This document shows, piece by piece, positions 38,918-48,652 of a stretch of 53,273 nt of DNA (its first letter is position 1; the number at the start of each line of letters is the position of its first letter). The notes beneath the pieces were generated by a model that was not told where the DNA came from, searched no databases, and saw only the letters and a list, made by a program, of their open reading frames with translations. This stretch comes from Pseudonocardia sp. CNS-139 (lineage in GTDB: Bacteria > Actinomycetota > Actinomycetes > Mycobacteriales > Pseudonocardiaceae), in assembly GCA_001942415.1 (NCBI GenBank), contig MKJX01000188.1, positions 1 to 53,273 of the forward strand, written 5' to 3'. The position numbers and the translations under genes were made by a program.

Positions 38918-39538
38918 ATGGCCCGTCCGACCCGCCCCCGCCCGAGCGCCCGCGTGCTCGTCGCCGTGCTCCTGACGGCGATGGCCGGCCTGTGCGCGTG
39001 CACGAGCACGGTGGGCGGGAGCCCGGTCGCCGATCCGGCGCCGGCCCCGACGGAAGGCCCGGGAAGCGACCCGGTGGCCTGGGTCGACCAGGTGTGCGGC
39101 GCGGTGCTGAGCTTCGCGGTGCCTGCGACAGCCGCTCCGGACTTCTCCCGCACGGAGGACCTCCCGGCCGTCCAGCGCACGGTGAGCGACTACCTCGGGA
39201 GCGTCGTGGCCGGGGTGCAGGCGGGCCGGACCCGGCTCGGCACCGTCGGCCGCTCCCCGGTGCAGGGCGGCGACGAGGCGATCGGGCGCACCGAGAGCGC
39301 GATGCAGTTCCTCGAACAGGACTTCACCGGCGCCAAGGCCACCATGGACGCCGCCGACCCCACCGACATGCAGGCGTTCCTCGGGACGCTCGGGCAGGTC
39401 GAGAGCACGCTCGCCGCGATCACCCCGCCCGACCTGCTGCGCGATCTCAGCGCCAGCCCGCGGCTGCTGCGGGCCTCGGAGCGCGCGGCGCAGTGCCGGC
39501 ACCTGGCGGGCCTCGCCGCCGCCGTGCCGCCCCAGTAG
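38918..39538 (+). CDS. Putative lipoprotein, paralogue 2 of a tandem pair
   Basis: 206 aa. A positively charged start, hydrophobic VLVAVLLTAMAGLCAC and a probable lipobox Cys at residue 26 or 28 mark a lipoprotein. The mature part mirrors the neighbour: WVDQVCGAVLSF, VSDYLGSVVAGVQAGRTRLGTVGRSPVQGGDEAIGRTESAMQF and a late Cys in RAAQCRHLAG. The shared motif GxSPVxGGDE and spacing of the two cysteines show common descent. Function is unknown; both are probably anchored on the outer face of the membrane. Confidence 0.75.
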   Translation: MARPTRPRPSARVLVAVLLTAMAGLCACTSTVGGSPVADPAPAPTEGPGSDPVAWVDQVCGAVLSFAVPATAAPDFSRTEDLPAVQRTVSDYLGSVVAGVQAGRTRLGTVGRSPVQGGDEAIGRTESAMQFLEQDFTGAKATMDAADPTDMQAFLGTLGQVESTLAAITPPDLLRDLSASPRLLRASERAAQCRHLAGLAAAVPPQ

Positions 39539-39585
39539 CGCCCACGTAGCCGCCGGAGGATCACCGGCGAGTCCCTCGCGCGCAG

Positions 39586-39605
39586 TCGAACACGTGTTCT
39601 ACTGT
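39586..39605 (+). promoter_or_regulatory. LexA (SOS) box overlapping a leaderless promoter
   Basis: TCGAAC-ACGT-GTTCTA (39586-39601) matches the actinobacterial SOS box TCGAAC-N4-GTTCGA at 11 of 12 conserved positions. It overlaps TACTGT (39600-39605), a good -10 box placed so that transcription would start at or next to GTG 39613. LexA bound here would block the promoter. Confidence 0.7.
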
Positions 39606-39612
39606 GCGCAGC

Positions 39613-40206
39613 GTGTCACAGCTCTCGATGTTCTCCGCAGAGGCGCGCACGCCGCAGCTGACAGACCTGGCGGGGCTGCTGTGCGGGCCGGGGCAGATCG
39701 TGCGGTTCGGTGCCGGCGACCAGGCGCGGCTGTCGATCGTGCTGCCCGACCCGGCCAGGGCGCCGGCCGTCACCGCCGCGTGCGCCGCTGTCGGAGTGGC
39801 CGTCACGGCCGTCCGCACCGAGAGCGGGGCCACCGCGCTGCGCACCGCGTTCCGCTGCGACCTGGTCGACCTCGCCCGCACCTGGACTCAGGGCGCGGTG
39901 AAGACCGTCCCGCCGGGATGGCAGCTGGACGGTCCGGCGTTACGACTGTGGGCGCTCGCGGCGGGGCGGCCCGACGAGCGCGGCGGCTACCTCCTGACGC
40001 TCGACGCGCACGCCCCCGACACCCACCTCCCCCTGGTGGCGGCGCTGACCCGCGCGGGCATCCCGCCGGCCCGGGTCGGACGCGAGCCCGCGTTGCGGAT
40101 CAGTGGAACCCGGCGGGTCCAGCGGCTCGTTGAGCTGGTGGGACCGGTCCCCCCGCAGGCCGCGACGGCCGACTGGCCGCGGTACTGGGGTCGCCGGGCG
40201 TCTTGA
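39613..40206 (+). CDS. Conserved protein upstream of topA (Rv3647c-like)
   Basis: About 197 aa: SQLSMFSAEARTPQLTDLAGLLCGPGQIV, LRTAFRCDLVDLARTWTQGAVKTVPP, and RISGTRRVQRLVELVGPVPP at the C-terminus. It matches the actinobacterial family next to topA (Rv3647c), of unknown function. The RVQRLVELVG end recalls helix-turn-helix or homing-endonuclease-type folds, but I cannot assign one. GTG 39613 fits a leaderless transcript starting after the TACTGT box; GTG 39604 is the other choice. An SOS box on this promoter suggests a DNA-damage role. Confidence 0.75.
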   Translation: MSQLSMFSAEARTPQLTDLAGLLCGPGQIVRFGAGDQARLSIVLPDPARAPAVTAACAAVGVAVTAVRTESGATALRTAFRCDLVDLARTWTQGAVKTVPPGWQLDGPALRLWALAAGRPDERGGYLLTLDAHAPDTHLPLVAALTRAGIPPARVGREPALRISGTRRVQRLVELVGPVPPQAATADWPRYWGRRAS

Positions 40207-40458
40207 CGGGCTGGTTAGGCTCGCGCGGCGCAACTCGGCAGTGCTCGTCGCTCCGCCGGTATCGAGACCGGAATGTGACGAGCGCAACACAGGGGGTGGG
40301 CGTGCGAAGTCGTGGATCCGGTAGGTGCCGGTTTCCGGGCAACGCATACTCGATGTTCTGGGCTCTCGCACACCCGGTGCGGTGGCCCGCAGGACGACCT
40401 GTGGCGGCCTGCTGACGAGGCAGCGCTGACACGGTCGTAGACGATGGAGTAGGACCAC

Positions 40459-43285
40459 GTGACAACCGGAACGACGAGCTCGAAGCCCGCGACCTCCAAG
40501 GGGACGGGCAGCCGGAAGGCGGGAGGCGGCCGGAGCACCGGCACGCCCGCCGCCACCGCGAACGGGCATGGGGTTCGCCGGCTGGTGATCGTCGAGTCCG
40601 GCACCAAGGCCAAGAAGATCCAGCAGTACCTCGGCAAGGACTACGTCGTCGAGGCGTCGGTCGGGCACATCCGGGACCTGCCGCGCGGCGCGGCCGACGT
40701 GCCCGCGAAGTACAAGGGCGAGCCCTGGGCGCGGCTCGGGGTCGACGTGGACAACCAGTTCACCCCGCTCTACATCATCACGCCCGAGAAGAAGGGCAAG
40801 GTCGCCGAGCTCAAGGACGCCCTCAAGACCGTCGACGAGGTCCTGCTCGCCACGGACCCCGACCGCGAGGGCGAGGCCATCGCCTGGCACCTGCTCGAGA
40901 CGCTCAAGCCGAAGGTGCCCGCGCGCCGGATGGTGTTCCACGAGATCAGCGAGCCCGCCATCCGGGCCGCCGTGGAGAACCTCCGCGACGTCGACCACGA
41001 CCTCGTCGACGCGCAGGAGACCCGCCGCATCCTGGACCGGCTCTACGGCTACGAGGTCTCCCCCGTGCTGTGGAAGAAGGTCATGCCGCGGCTGTCCGCC
41101 GGCCGCGTGCAGTCCGTCGCCACGCGCATCATCGTGCAGCGCGAGCGGGAGCGGATGGCGTTCGTCCAGGCGTCGTACTGGGACATCGCCGCGCAGCTCG
41201 ACGCCGGTGAGAGCGCGAGCCCGCGGCAGTTCCCGGCCCGGCTGGTCGCCGTCGACGGCACGCGGGTCGCCACCGGACGCGACTTCGGCCCGGACGGCCG
41301 GCTCAAGGGCAGGAACGTGCAGGCCCTCGACGAGGCCGAGGCCCGCCGCCTGGCCGAGGCGCTCGGCGGCCGCGACATGTCGGTCGAGTCGGTCGAGTCC
41401 AAGCCGTACACGCGCCGCCCGTACCCGCCGTTCATGACCTCCACGCTGCAGCAGGAGGCCGGCCGCAAGCTGCGCTTCTCGGCCGACCGCACGATGCGCA
41501 GCGCGCAGCGGCTCTACGAGAACGGCTACATCACCTACCTGCGTACGGACTCCACCACGCTCTCCGACGCGGCCATCCACGCGGCCCGCACGCAGGCCCG
41601 CGAGCTGTACGGCGACGCGTACGTGTCCCCGCAGCCGCGGCAGTACACGCGCAAGGTCAAGAACGCCCAGGAGGCCCACGAGGCGATCCGGCCGGCCGGT
41701 GAGCGCTTCCGCACGCCCGGCGAGATCGCCCGCGAGGTCGACGGCGACGACTTCCGGCTCTACGAGCTGATCTGGCAGCGCACGGTCGCGTCGCAGATGG
41801 CCGACGCCCGCGGCACCACGGTGAGCGTGCGGATCAGCGGCAGCGCGGCCACCGGCGAGGACGTCACGTTCGCCGCGTCCGGCCGCACGATCACGTTCCC
41901 CGGCTTCCTCAAGGCCTACGTCGAGACGGTCGACGACCAGGCCGGCGGCGAGGCCGACGACGCCGAGTCGCGGCTGCCCGAGCTGGTGCAGGGCCAGGCG
42001 CTGACCGCGGCGTCGCTCACGCCGGAGGGCCACACGACCAACCCGCCGGCCCGCTACACCGAGCCGAGCCTCGTGAAGGCGCTGGAGGAGCTGGGCATCG
42101 GCCGCCCGTCCACGTACGCGTCGATCATCAAGACGATCCAGGACCGCGGCTACGTCTGGAAGAAGGGGCAGGCGCTGGTCCCGTCGTGGGTCGCGTTCGC
42201 CGTGGTCGGCCTGCTGGAGCACCACTTCGGCCGGCTCGTCGACTACGACTTCACCGCGGCGATGGAGGACGAGCTCGACGCGATCGCGCAGGGCAACCAG
42301 CAGCGCACGACCTGGCTCTCCGGCTTCTACTTCGGCGCCGACCAGGGCCGCGAGGGTTCGGTCGCGCGCGCGGCGGGCTGAAGAAGCTCGTGGGCGTCAA
42401 CCTGGAGGAGATCGACGCCCGCGAGATCAACTCGGTGCCGGTGTTCGACGACGTCGTGGTGCGGGTCGGCCGGTACGGGCCCTACCTGGAGCGGGTGCGC
42501 GACGGGCAGTCGCAGCGCGCCAACCTGCCCGACGACCTCCCGCCCGACGAGCTGACGCCCGACGTGGCCGAGCAGCTCTTCGCGGTGCCGCAGGAGGGGC
42601 GTTCGCTCGGCGTCGACCCGGTCACGGGCCACGAGATCGTGGCGAAGGACGGCCGCTACGGGCCGTACGTCACCGAGATCCTGCCCGAGCCGGCGGAGGT
42701 CCCGGCCGCCGAGACCAACGGCAGCGGCACGAAGAAGAGGGCCGCCACGAAGGCGGCCGCCAAGCCGAAGCCGCGCACCGGTTCGCTGCTCAAGAACATG
42801 ACCACCGAGACGGTCACGCTGGAGGAGGCGCTCCGGCTCCTCTCACTGCCGCGGCTGGTGGGGGTCGACCCGGAGAGCGGCGAGGAGATCACCGCGCAGA
42901 ACGGGCGCTACGGCCCGTACCTCAAGAAGGGCACGGACTCGCGGTCGCTCGCCGACGAGGAGCAGCTCTTCACGGTGACGCTCGACCAGGCGCTGGAGAT
43001 CTACAAGCAGCCCAAGCAGCGGGGGCGCCGCACCGCGGCCGCCACCCCGCCGCTGCGCGAGCTGGGCGCCGACGCCACCACCGGCAAGCCGATGGTGATC
43101 AAGGACGGCCGGTTCGGGCCGTACGTCACCGACGGCGAGACCAACGCGTCGTTGCGCAAGGGCGACTCGGTCGAGCAGATCACGACGAGCGGGCGAGCGA
43201 GCTGCTCGCCGAGCGGCGGGCCAAGGGCGGCGCCACGAAGCGCAAGGCGCCGGCCCGCAAGAAGCCGGCCGCCGCCAAGGCCTGA
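40459..43285 (+). CDS. topA: DNA topoisomerase I (two frame breaks)
   Basis: About 940 aa. TOPRIM motifs VRRLVIVESGTKAKKIQQYL and LLATDPDREGEAIAWHLLE, the active-site Tyr in ENGYITYLRTDSTTLS (about residue 355), and GIGRPSTYASIIKTIQDRGYVWKK mark type IA topoisomerase. The C-terminal half has four repeats of the kind GRYGPYLE or GRFGPYVTDG, the actinobacterial repeat domain, and a Lys/Arg/Ala-rich tail important for processivity. Breaks near 42373 and 43190 are missing bases. It removes negative supercoils. The GTG start follows a GGAGTAGGA site. Confidence 0.95.
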
Positions 43286-43295
43286 CGGCCGAGGA

Positions 43296-43765
43296 CTAGG
43301 CAGTCAGGAGCGACTTCACCGCGTCGGCGACCCGGCGGCCGTCGGCCCGGCCGGCCACGGCCGCCGTCGCCTTCCTCATGACCTGGCCCATCTGCCGCGG
43401 GCCGGGCTGCTCGCCCAGCTCGGCCGCGGTCTGCTCGACCGCGGCCCGGGCGATCGCGGCCAGCTCGTCGTCGTCGAGCTGCGTGGGCAGGTAGCCGGCG
43501 AGCACCTCGCCCTCGGCGCGCTCCTGGGCGGCCAGCTCGGCGCGGCCGGCGGCGGCGAACGCCTCGGCCGACTCGGCCCGCTTCTTGGCCTCCCTGGTGA
43601 TGATCTGCAGTACCTCGGCGTCGTCCAGCTCCCTGGCCTGGTCGCCGGCCACCTCGCGTTGCCGATCGCGGTCAGCGTCATGCGGAGGGTGGCCTTCACG
43701 GTCTCGTCCTTGGCCTTCATCGCCGCGGTCAGATCGGCGCGCAGCCGGTCCTTCAATGCGCTCAC
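43296..43765 (-). CDS. GatB/YqeY domain protein (one frame break)
   Basis: About 155 aa: MSALKDRLRADLTAAMKAKDETVKATLRMTL, then EVAGDQARELDDAEVLQIITREAKKRAESAEAF and GPRQMGQVMRKATAAVAGRADGRRVADAVKSLL. This is the YqeY family, small tRNA-amidotransferase-like proteins of unclear role. The break near 43662 is a missing base. It converges with topA across 10 nt and is divergent from the metallophosphoesterase gene with only 40 nt between, a pairing common in actinobacteria. Confidence 0.87.
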
Positions 43766-43805
43766 GGCACGACGCTAATGCACCACCGGCCCGACGTAGG
43801 CTGCA

Positions 43806-44750
43806 GTGGTGAAGAGCTGGGCACGGATCGCGATCGGCGCCACCACCACGGGAGCAGCCACGGTCGCCTACGCGGCGGGTGTCGAGCGGCGGCGCTGGAC
43901 GCTGCGTGAGGCCACGCTTCCGGTGCTCGCCGAGGGCGCGCGGCCGCTGCGTGTGCTGCACGTCTCCGACCTGCACCTCACTCCCAGCCAGCACTCCAAG
44001 CGGCGCTGGGTGGCGGAGCTGGCCGCTCTGGAGCCCGACCTCGTCGTCGACACCGGCGACAACCTGGCGCACCCCCGTGCGGTCCCGGCCGTCGTCGCCG
44101 CGCTCGGCCCGCTGCTGGAGCGGCCGGGCCTGTTCGTGTTCGGGAGCAACGACTACTACGGCCCGACGCCGAAGAACCCCGCCCGCTACCTCGTGAGGAG
44201 CGAGCGCCGGATCCACGGGGCGCCGCTGCCGTGGCGGGACCTGCGCGCCGCGCTCGTCGAGCGCGGCTGGCACGACGCGACGCACAGCCGCGTGCAGCTC
44301 GACGTCGGCGGCGTGAAGGTGAGCGCGGCCGGCGTCGACGACCCGCACATCGGCCTCGACCGCTACGACGAGGTCGCCGGCCGTCCCGAGGGTGAGCCGG
44401 GCCTGCGCCTGGGCCTCACACACTCCCCCGAGCCGCGGGTGCTCGACGGGTTCGCCGCCGACGGCTACGACCTCGTGCTGGCCGGCCACACGCACGGCGG
44501 GCAGCTGCGCCTGCCCGGCATCGGCGCGCTGGTCACGAACTGCGGGATCGACCGCTCCCGTGCCCGCGGCGCGTCGCGCTGGGGCACCCACACGTGGCTG
44601 CACGTCTCGGCCGGCCTGGGCACCTCGCCGTATGCGCCGGTGCGGTTCTGCTGCCCGCCGGAGGCGAGCCTGCTGACGCTCGTGCCGCGCCCGACCAGCC
44701 CTTCCGCAGCTGCCCCCACCCCTGCGTCGGCCGCTGCGGACGTCGGATAG
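43806..44750 (+). CDS. Calcineurin-like metallophosphoesterase
   Basis: 314 aa, uninterrupted. An N-terminal hydrophobic stretch (IAIGATTTGAATVAYAAGV) may anchor it. The metal-site motifs are in order: LHVSDLHLTPSQ, VVDTGDNLAHP, VFGSNDYYGP, RLGLTHSPEP and LVLAGHTHGGQLRLP. This is the YkuE/Cda-type phosphodiesterase group found at this place in many actinobacteria; the substrate is unknown. GTG 43806 or 43809 is the start. The C-terminal 25 residues are Pro/Ala-rich. A tRNA gene follows 24 nt downstream. Confidence 0.9.
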   Translation: MVKSWARIAIGATTTGAATVAYAAGVERRRWTLREATLPVLAEGARPLRVLHVSDLHLTPSQHSKRRWVAELAALEPDLVVDTGDNLAHPRAVPAVVAALGPLLERPGLFVFGSNDYYGPTPKNPARYLVRSERRIHGAPLPWRDLRAALVERGWHDATHSRVQLDVGGVKVSAAGVDDPHIGLDRYDEVAGRPEGEPGLRLGLTHSPEPRVLDGFAADGYDLVLAGHTHGGQLRLPGIGALVTNCGIDRSRARGASRWGTHTWLHVSAGLGTSPYAPVRFCCPPEASLLTLVPRPTSPSAAAPTPASAAADVG

Positions 44751-44774
44751 AGTGTTCATCGGCCCACGGGCCAT

Positions 44775-44849
<75 letters not shown>

Positions 44850-44861
44850 TTCACGCAGACG

Positions 44862-44884
44862 CCTGTCCGACACGATCGGACAGG
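44862..44884 (+). terminator. Terminator after tRNA-Pro
   Basis: A perfect 9-bp stem CCTGTCCGA / TCGGACAGG with loop CACGA, starting 14 nt after the tRNA, then GCTTCGGTCGTT. It fits 3-prime end formation of the tRNA transcript. Confidence 0.7.
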
Positions 44885-44924
44885 GCTTCGGTCGTTCAGA
44901 GCCGCCGCCGTTCGGAGCCACCGT

Positions 44925-45302
44925 TCAGAGCCACCGCGCTGCGGCGTCGTAGGTGTCGGTCGGTGTGCTGTTGAACGCGATCGCCGCGCCGGGCGCGTGC
45001 CGGCGCACGAGGTTGACGACACGTTCGAACAGGTCGAGCTGGTCCTCGGCCTTGCGCACGCCACCGCCGACGACCACCACCTCCCACGGCCGGCGACCGA
45101 GCGCCTCGGTCACCACGGCGTCGACGTCGTCGCTCCCGTCGAGCCCGAACAGGCAGCTCTCGACGCCGACCCCGGCGGCGGCGAACCGGGTCATGCCGGC
45201 GGCGATCGCGTCGGCCACGGGGGTGGGGTCCCACGGGCCGGGCACGCGGTAGGGGTCGAGCCCGATCACGAGGACCCGCGGCTCGGGAGCGGTCTTGTCC
45301 AC
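44925..45302 (-). CDS. Conserved hypothetical protein, Rossmann-like
   Basis: 125 aa: PRVLVIGLDPYRVPGPWDPTPVADAIAAGM, VESCLFGLDGSDDVDAVVTEALGRRPWEVVVVGGGVRK and APGAAIAFNSTPTDTYDAAARWL. Alternating strands and helices suggest a small alpha/beta fold. I do not recognise a named family, and no catalytic motif is evident. It is divergent from the MFS gene with 95 nt between, so the two may share a promoter region. Confidence 0.7.
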   Translation of the reverse strand: MDKTAPEPRVLVIGLDPYRVPGPWDPTPVADAIAAGMTRFAAAGVGVESCLFGLDGSDDVDAVVTEALGRRPWEVVVVGGGVRKAEDQLDLFERVVNLVRRHAPGAAIAFNSTPTDTYDAAARWL

Positions 45303-45397
45303 CGAGCCACGCTAGCCCGAGGTCACCCCTGTCGGGCGAGGTGTCCGGCGCGGCTGTGACGGCACGCTGGGCGTCCGCTCCCTCAGGAGGCTCGCCC

Positions 45398-46792
45398 ATG
45401 GCGGAGAACGTCAGCCCGACCCGCTCGGCCGCCGAGCTGCGCAGCATGCTGGTGCCGCTCGCCCTCGCGCAGTTCGTGTGCAGCTTCGCCGGCTCGAACA
45501 TGAACGTGATGATCAACGACATCAGCCGGGACCTGGACACCACGGTGCACGGCGTGCAGGTCGCGATCACGGTGTTCCTGCTGGTGATGGCCGCGTTCAT
45601 GATCCCGGGCGGCAAGCTGACGGACCGGTGGGGCCGCAAGCGCTGTTTCCTGCTCGGGCTCGTGGTCTACGGCAGCGGGGCGGTCGTCGCCGCGGTCGCA
45701 CCGGGCCTGTGGGTGCTGATCCTCGGCTACTCCGTGCTGCAGGGCCTCGGCACGGCGCTGCTGATCCCGCCCGTCTACATCCTCACGACGATGCTCTACA
45801 CCGACCTCACGTCCCGCGCGCGGGCGTTCGGCGTGATCGCCGGGATGGCCGGGGTCGGTGCGGCGGCGGGTCCGCTGATCGGCGGCCTCATCACGACGGG
45901 CATCAGCTGGCGCGCGGCGTTCGTCTTCCAGGCCCTGATCGTCGTGGCCGTGATCCTGTTCAGCCGCCCGCTCGTCGACCCGGTCCCGGCCGACCCCACC
46001 CGGCCGTTCGACGGGCTCGGCACGGTGCTGTCCGCCGCCGGCCTGATCTGCTTGGTGCTGGGGATCCTGCAGGTGGGCGACAACGCGGTAGCGATGGTGG
46101 TCCTGTTCGCCCTCGGCGCGCTGTTCCTCGTCGCGTTCCTCCTGCACGTCCGCGCCCGCGAACGCGCCGGGAAGGACCCGCTGCTGTCGCTGTCGCTGTT
46201 CCGGAACACGACGTCGAACCTCGCGCTCGTGACGCAGAACGTCCAGTGGCTGGTGCTGATGGGCATCGCGTTCACGGTGTCGGCGTTCCTGCAGGTCGTT
46301 CGGGGTTTCAACGCCATCCAGACGGGCCTGACCTTCACCGCCGCGACGGTGGGGCTGCTCGTGTCGTCGCTGGCGGCCGAGCGGCTGGCCCGGCGGTGGG
46401 CGCAGCGCACGCTGATCATCGCCGGGTTCGTCGGCACCATCGCCGGGGTGGTGCTGCTGCTCGTGCTGGCCGGGTTCACGTCGCGGATCTGGGCGTTCGG
46501 GCCTGGTCTCGTGCTCATCGGGCTCGGGATCGGGCTGATGCTGACGCCGTCGGTCAACGTCGTGCAGTCGGCGTTCCCCGAGGAGCAGCAGGGCGAGATC
46601 TCCGGGCTCTCGCGGAGCGTCTCGAACCTGGGCTCGTCGCTCGGCACCGCGATCGCCGGGTCGATCCTGGTGGTCGGGCTCGCGACGCCGGGTGCGTCGT
46701 ACGCGGCGGCCATGATCGTGCTGGCGGCCATCGGCCTGGTCGGCCTGGTCGCGTCGCTGTTCCTCCCCCGGACGCCCGCACCCGTGCGGTGA
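45398..46792 (+). CDS. MFS drug transporter, DHA2-like
   Basis: 464 aa, about 12-14 membrane segments. MFS motif A appears as PGGKLTDRWGRKRCFLLG, and VAITVFLLVMAAFMIPGGKL and VIAGMAGVGAAAGPLIGGLITTGISWRAAF (motif C type, antiporter signature) point to the drug:proton antiporter group. ATG 45398 follows AGGAGG at 8 nt. It converges with the next MFS gene (3-nt gap). The substrate is unknown. Confidence 0.87.
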   Translation: MAENVSPTRSAAELRSMLVPLALAQFVCSFAGSNMNVMINDISRDLDTTVHGVQVAITVFLLVMAAFMIPGGKLTDRWGRKRCFLLGLVVYGSGAVVAAVAPGLWVLILGYSVLQGLGTALLIPPVYILTTMLYTDLTSRARAFGVIAGMAGVGAAAGPLIGGLITTGISWRAAFVFQALIVVAVILFSRPLVDPVPADPTRPFDGLGTVLSAAGLICLVLGILQVGDNAVAMVVLFALGALFLVAFLLHVRARERAGKDPLLSLSLFRNTTSNLALVTQNVQWLVLMGIAFTVSAFLQVVRGFNAIQTGLTFTAATVGLLVSSLAAERLARRWAQRTLIIAGFVGTIAGVVLLLVLAGFTSRIWAFGPGLVLIGLGIGLMLTPSVNVVQSAFPEEQQGEISGLSRSVSNLGSSLGTAIAGSILVVGLATPGASYAAAMIVLAAIGLVGLVASLFLPRTPAPVR

Positions 46793-46795
46793 GGC

Positions 46796-47970
46796 TCAGG
46801 ACCGCCGGAGCGCGACGAGCGGGGCGATCACGGCGAGGACGGCGGCGAGGCCGAGCAGCCCGAACGCGAGCGTGCCCGCCGCGGCGGCGAGCGCGCCGAC
46901 CAGCAGCGGGCCGCCGGCGTCACCGAGCTCCCGGCCGACCTCCGCGGACCCCATCGTCTGACCGAGCCGCTCGGGTGGGCTGGTCGCGGCCAGGTGGGCG
47001 AAGGCGATCGGGGTCGCGAGCCCGGTGCCGGCCCCGACCAGCACCGCGGCGACCAGCAGCCCCGCGACGCCCGGCACCAGCGCCGCGGCGACCAGGCCCG
47101 CGGCGGTGACGGCGAGCCCGGCGGCCATGCCCGGCCCGTCGGCGATCCGGCCCGCGTCCCGGGCCCGGCCGGCGGGCGGCTGCACCAGCGCCGCGGTGGC
47201 GGCCAGCAGCGACACCGCCGCGCCCGTGGCGAGCGGCCCGAGACCGTCGGCCGTCCCGACGACCGGCAGGAACCCGACGCCGACGGCAAGCGCCGCGGTG
47301 GCCCCGCCCAGGACGGCGGTCGGGCGGACGAAGCTCCCGGCGGTCAGCCTGCGGGCCAGGTCCACCACGGTCTGCCGGACCCGCGGCAGCGGCGGCACGG
47401 CCGGCACGACGATCGCGGCCCAGCCCGCCACGGCCAGCGCGAGAACGCCGAGCACGGCGAAGAGCAGCGGATATCCGCCGAAGGTGATCAGCACGCCGCC
47501 CAGCACCGGACCGAGCGTGTAGCCGAGCCCCTTCCAGGCCCCGTACCCGCCGAACGCGCGGCCGTGCCGGCTCCGGGCGCCAGCCGCGCGACGAGCGCAC
47601 CGGCCGCCGGTGAGAAGGCCGCGGCGGCCGCACCCTGCCCGAACCGGACGACACCGACCAGCGCGGGGGTGCCGGCCACCACGAACGCCACCGACGCCGC
47701 GGCGAACGCGAGCAGCCCGCCGAGCAGCACCGGCCGCGGGCCGATCCGGTCCGCCAGCGCCCCGAACACGGGCTTGAGCAGCACCTCCGCGCCGTCGTAC
47801 ACGGCCAGCAGGAGCCCGAGCGTGAGCAGCGAGCCGCCGCCCGCCTCCGTCAGCCCACCGAGACCGGCTGCGATGCTGTGCGCGCCGAACGCGGTCACGA
47901 ACCCGGCCGCGTAGAGCGGGTACGACCGGGCGGGCGCGTGCGTGGCGGGCTCGGGCCTCACGGTGTGCAT
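46796..47970 (-). CDS. MFS transporter (one frame break)
   Basis: About 390 aa, 12 membrane segments. Motif A is KPVFGALADRIGPRPVLLGG, and VVRFGQGAAAAAFSPAAGALVARLAPG precedes the break near 47575; GLGYTLGPVLGGVLITFGGYPLLFAV continues. It looks like a small-molecule or drug exporter. It is divergent from a TetR regulator gene with a candidate operator between, the standard arrangement for a TetR-controlled pump. Confidence 0.85.
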
Positions 47971-47998
47971 TCTCGCGTGCCGGAGCCCCTGATATTCT

Positions 47999-48021
47999 TT
48001 AATCGGCCAATCAGTTAATCG
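47999..48021. promoter_or_regulatory. Candidate TetR operator between MFS pump and tetR
   Basis: TTAATCG occurs twice (47999-48005 and 48015-48021), 16 bp apart start to start, enclosing GCCAATCAG. The imperfect palindrome ATCGGCCAAT lies between. This AT-rich patch covers the tetR upstream region and the pump promoter. Assignment to the neighbouring TetR is inferred from position. Confidence 0.5.
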
Positions 48022-48032
48022 AAGGACGCCAG

Positions 48033-48652
48033 GTGGCCCGCACCGTCGACCCCGAGCACACCGCGCAGCGGCGAGAGGCGATCACCATCGCCGCCGCCCG
48101 GCTGTTCGGCACGCAGGGGTTCGAGGGCACGACGATCGCGGACGTCGCGCGGGCCGCCGGGCTCAGCGCGGGCAGCGTCTTCTACTACTTCCCGGACAAG
48201 CGGGCCGTCCTGCGGGCGATCTTCGAGCCGGACCTGCCGCGGGCAATGGCGCTCGTCGCCCGCACCGCCGACGCCGCCGAGCCGGTCGACGCGATCCTCG
48301 ACGTCGTCACGGAGCTGGCCGCGGACGCGCGCAGTCCCGAGGCGGCCGGGCTGGTCGTCGAGCTGCTGCGGCAGGCGGGCCGGGACCCGGAGCTGCTCGA
48401 CGTGGTCACCCGCACCGCGGCAGTCGTGCACGACGGGCTGACCGGGCTCGTCGCCCGCGGAGTCGCGGACGGCAGCGTCGACCCGGCGCTCGACCCGCGC
48501 GAGACGGCCGCGTGGCTCCAGACGCTCACCGACGCGGTGTACCTGGCGCCGACGCCGGCCGCGACCCGGTGCCGGCCCTGCGCCGGACGGTCGCGCGTTA
48601 CCTGGCACCACATCCGGCGGACACGAGGGGGAACGATGGAGACGACGGCTGA
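48033..48652 (+). CDS. TetR-family regulator (one frame break)
   Basis: About 206 aa. N-terminal HTH: TAQRREAITIAAARLFGTQGFEGTTIADVARAAGLSAGSVFYYFPDKRAVLRAIF, shown in part, is classic TetR. The open frame appears fused to the next protein, but near 48562 a shift gives PVPALRRTVARYLAPHPAD and a stop at 48652, a normal TetR end. It probably represses the divergent MFS pump. GTG 48033 follows GAAGGA at 7 nt. The next gene starts 17 nt before this stop. Confidence 0.85.

Noticed and set aside
39940..42225. A 761-codon open frame on the minus strand opposite topA
   Set aside because: Antisense shadow of topA, with no recognisable domain.
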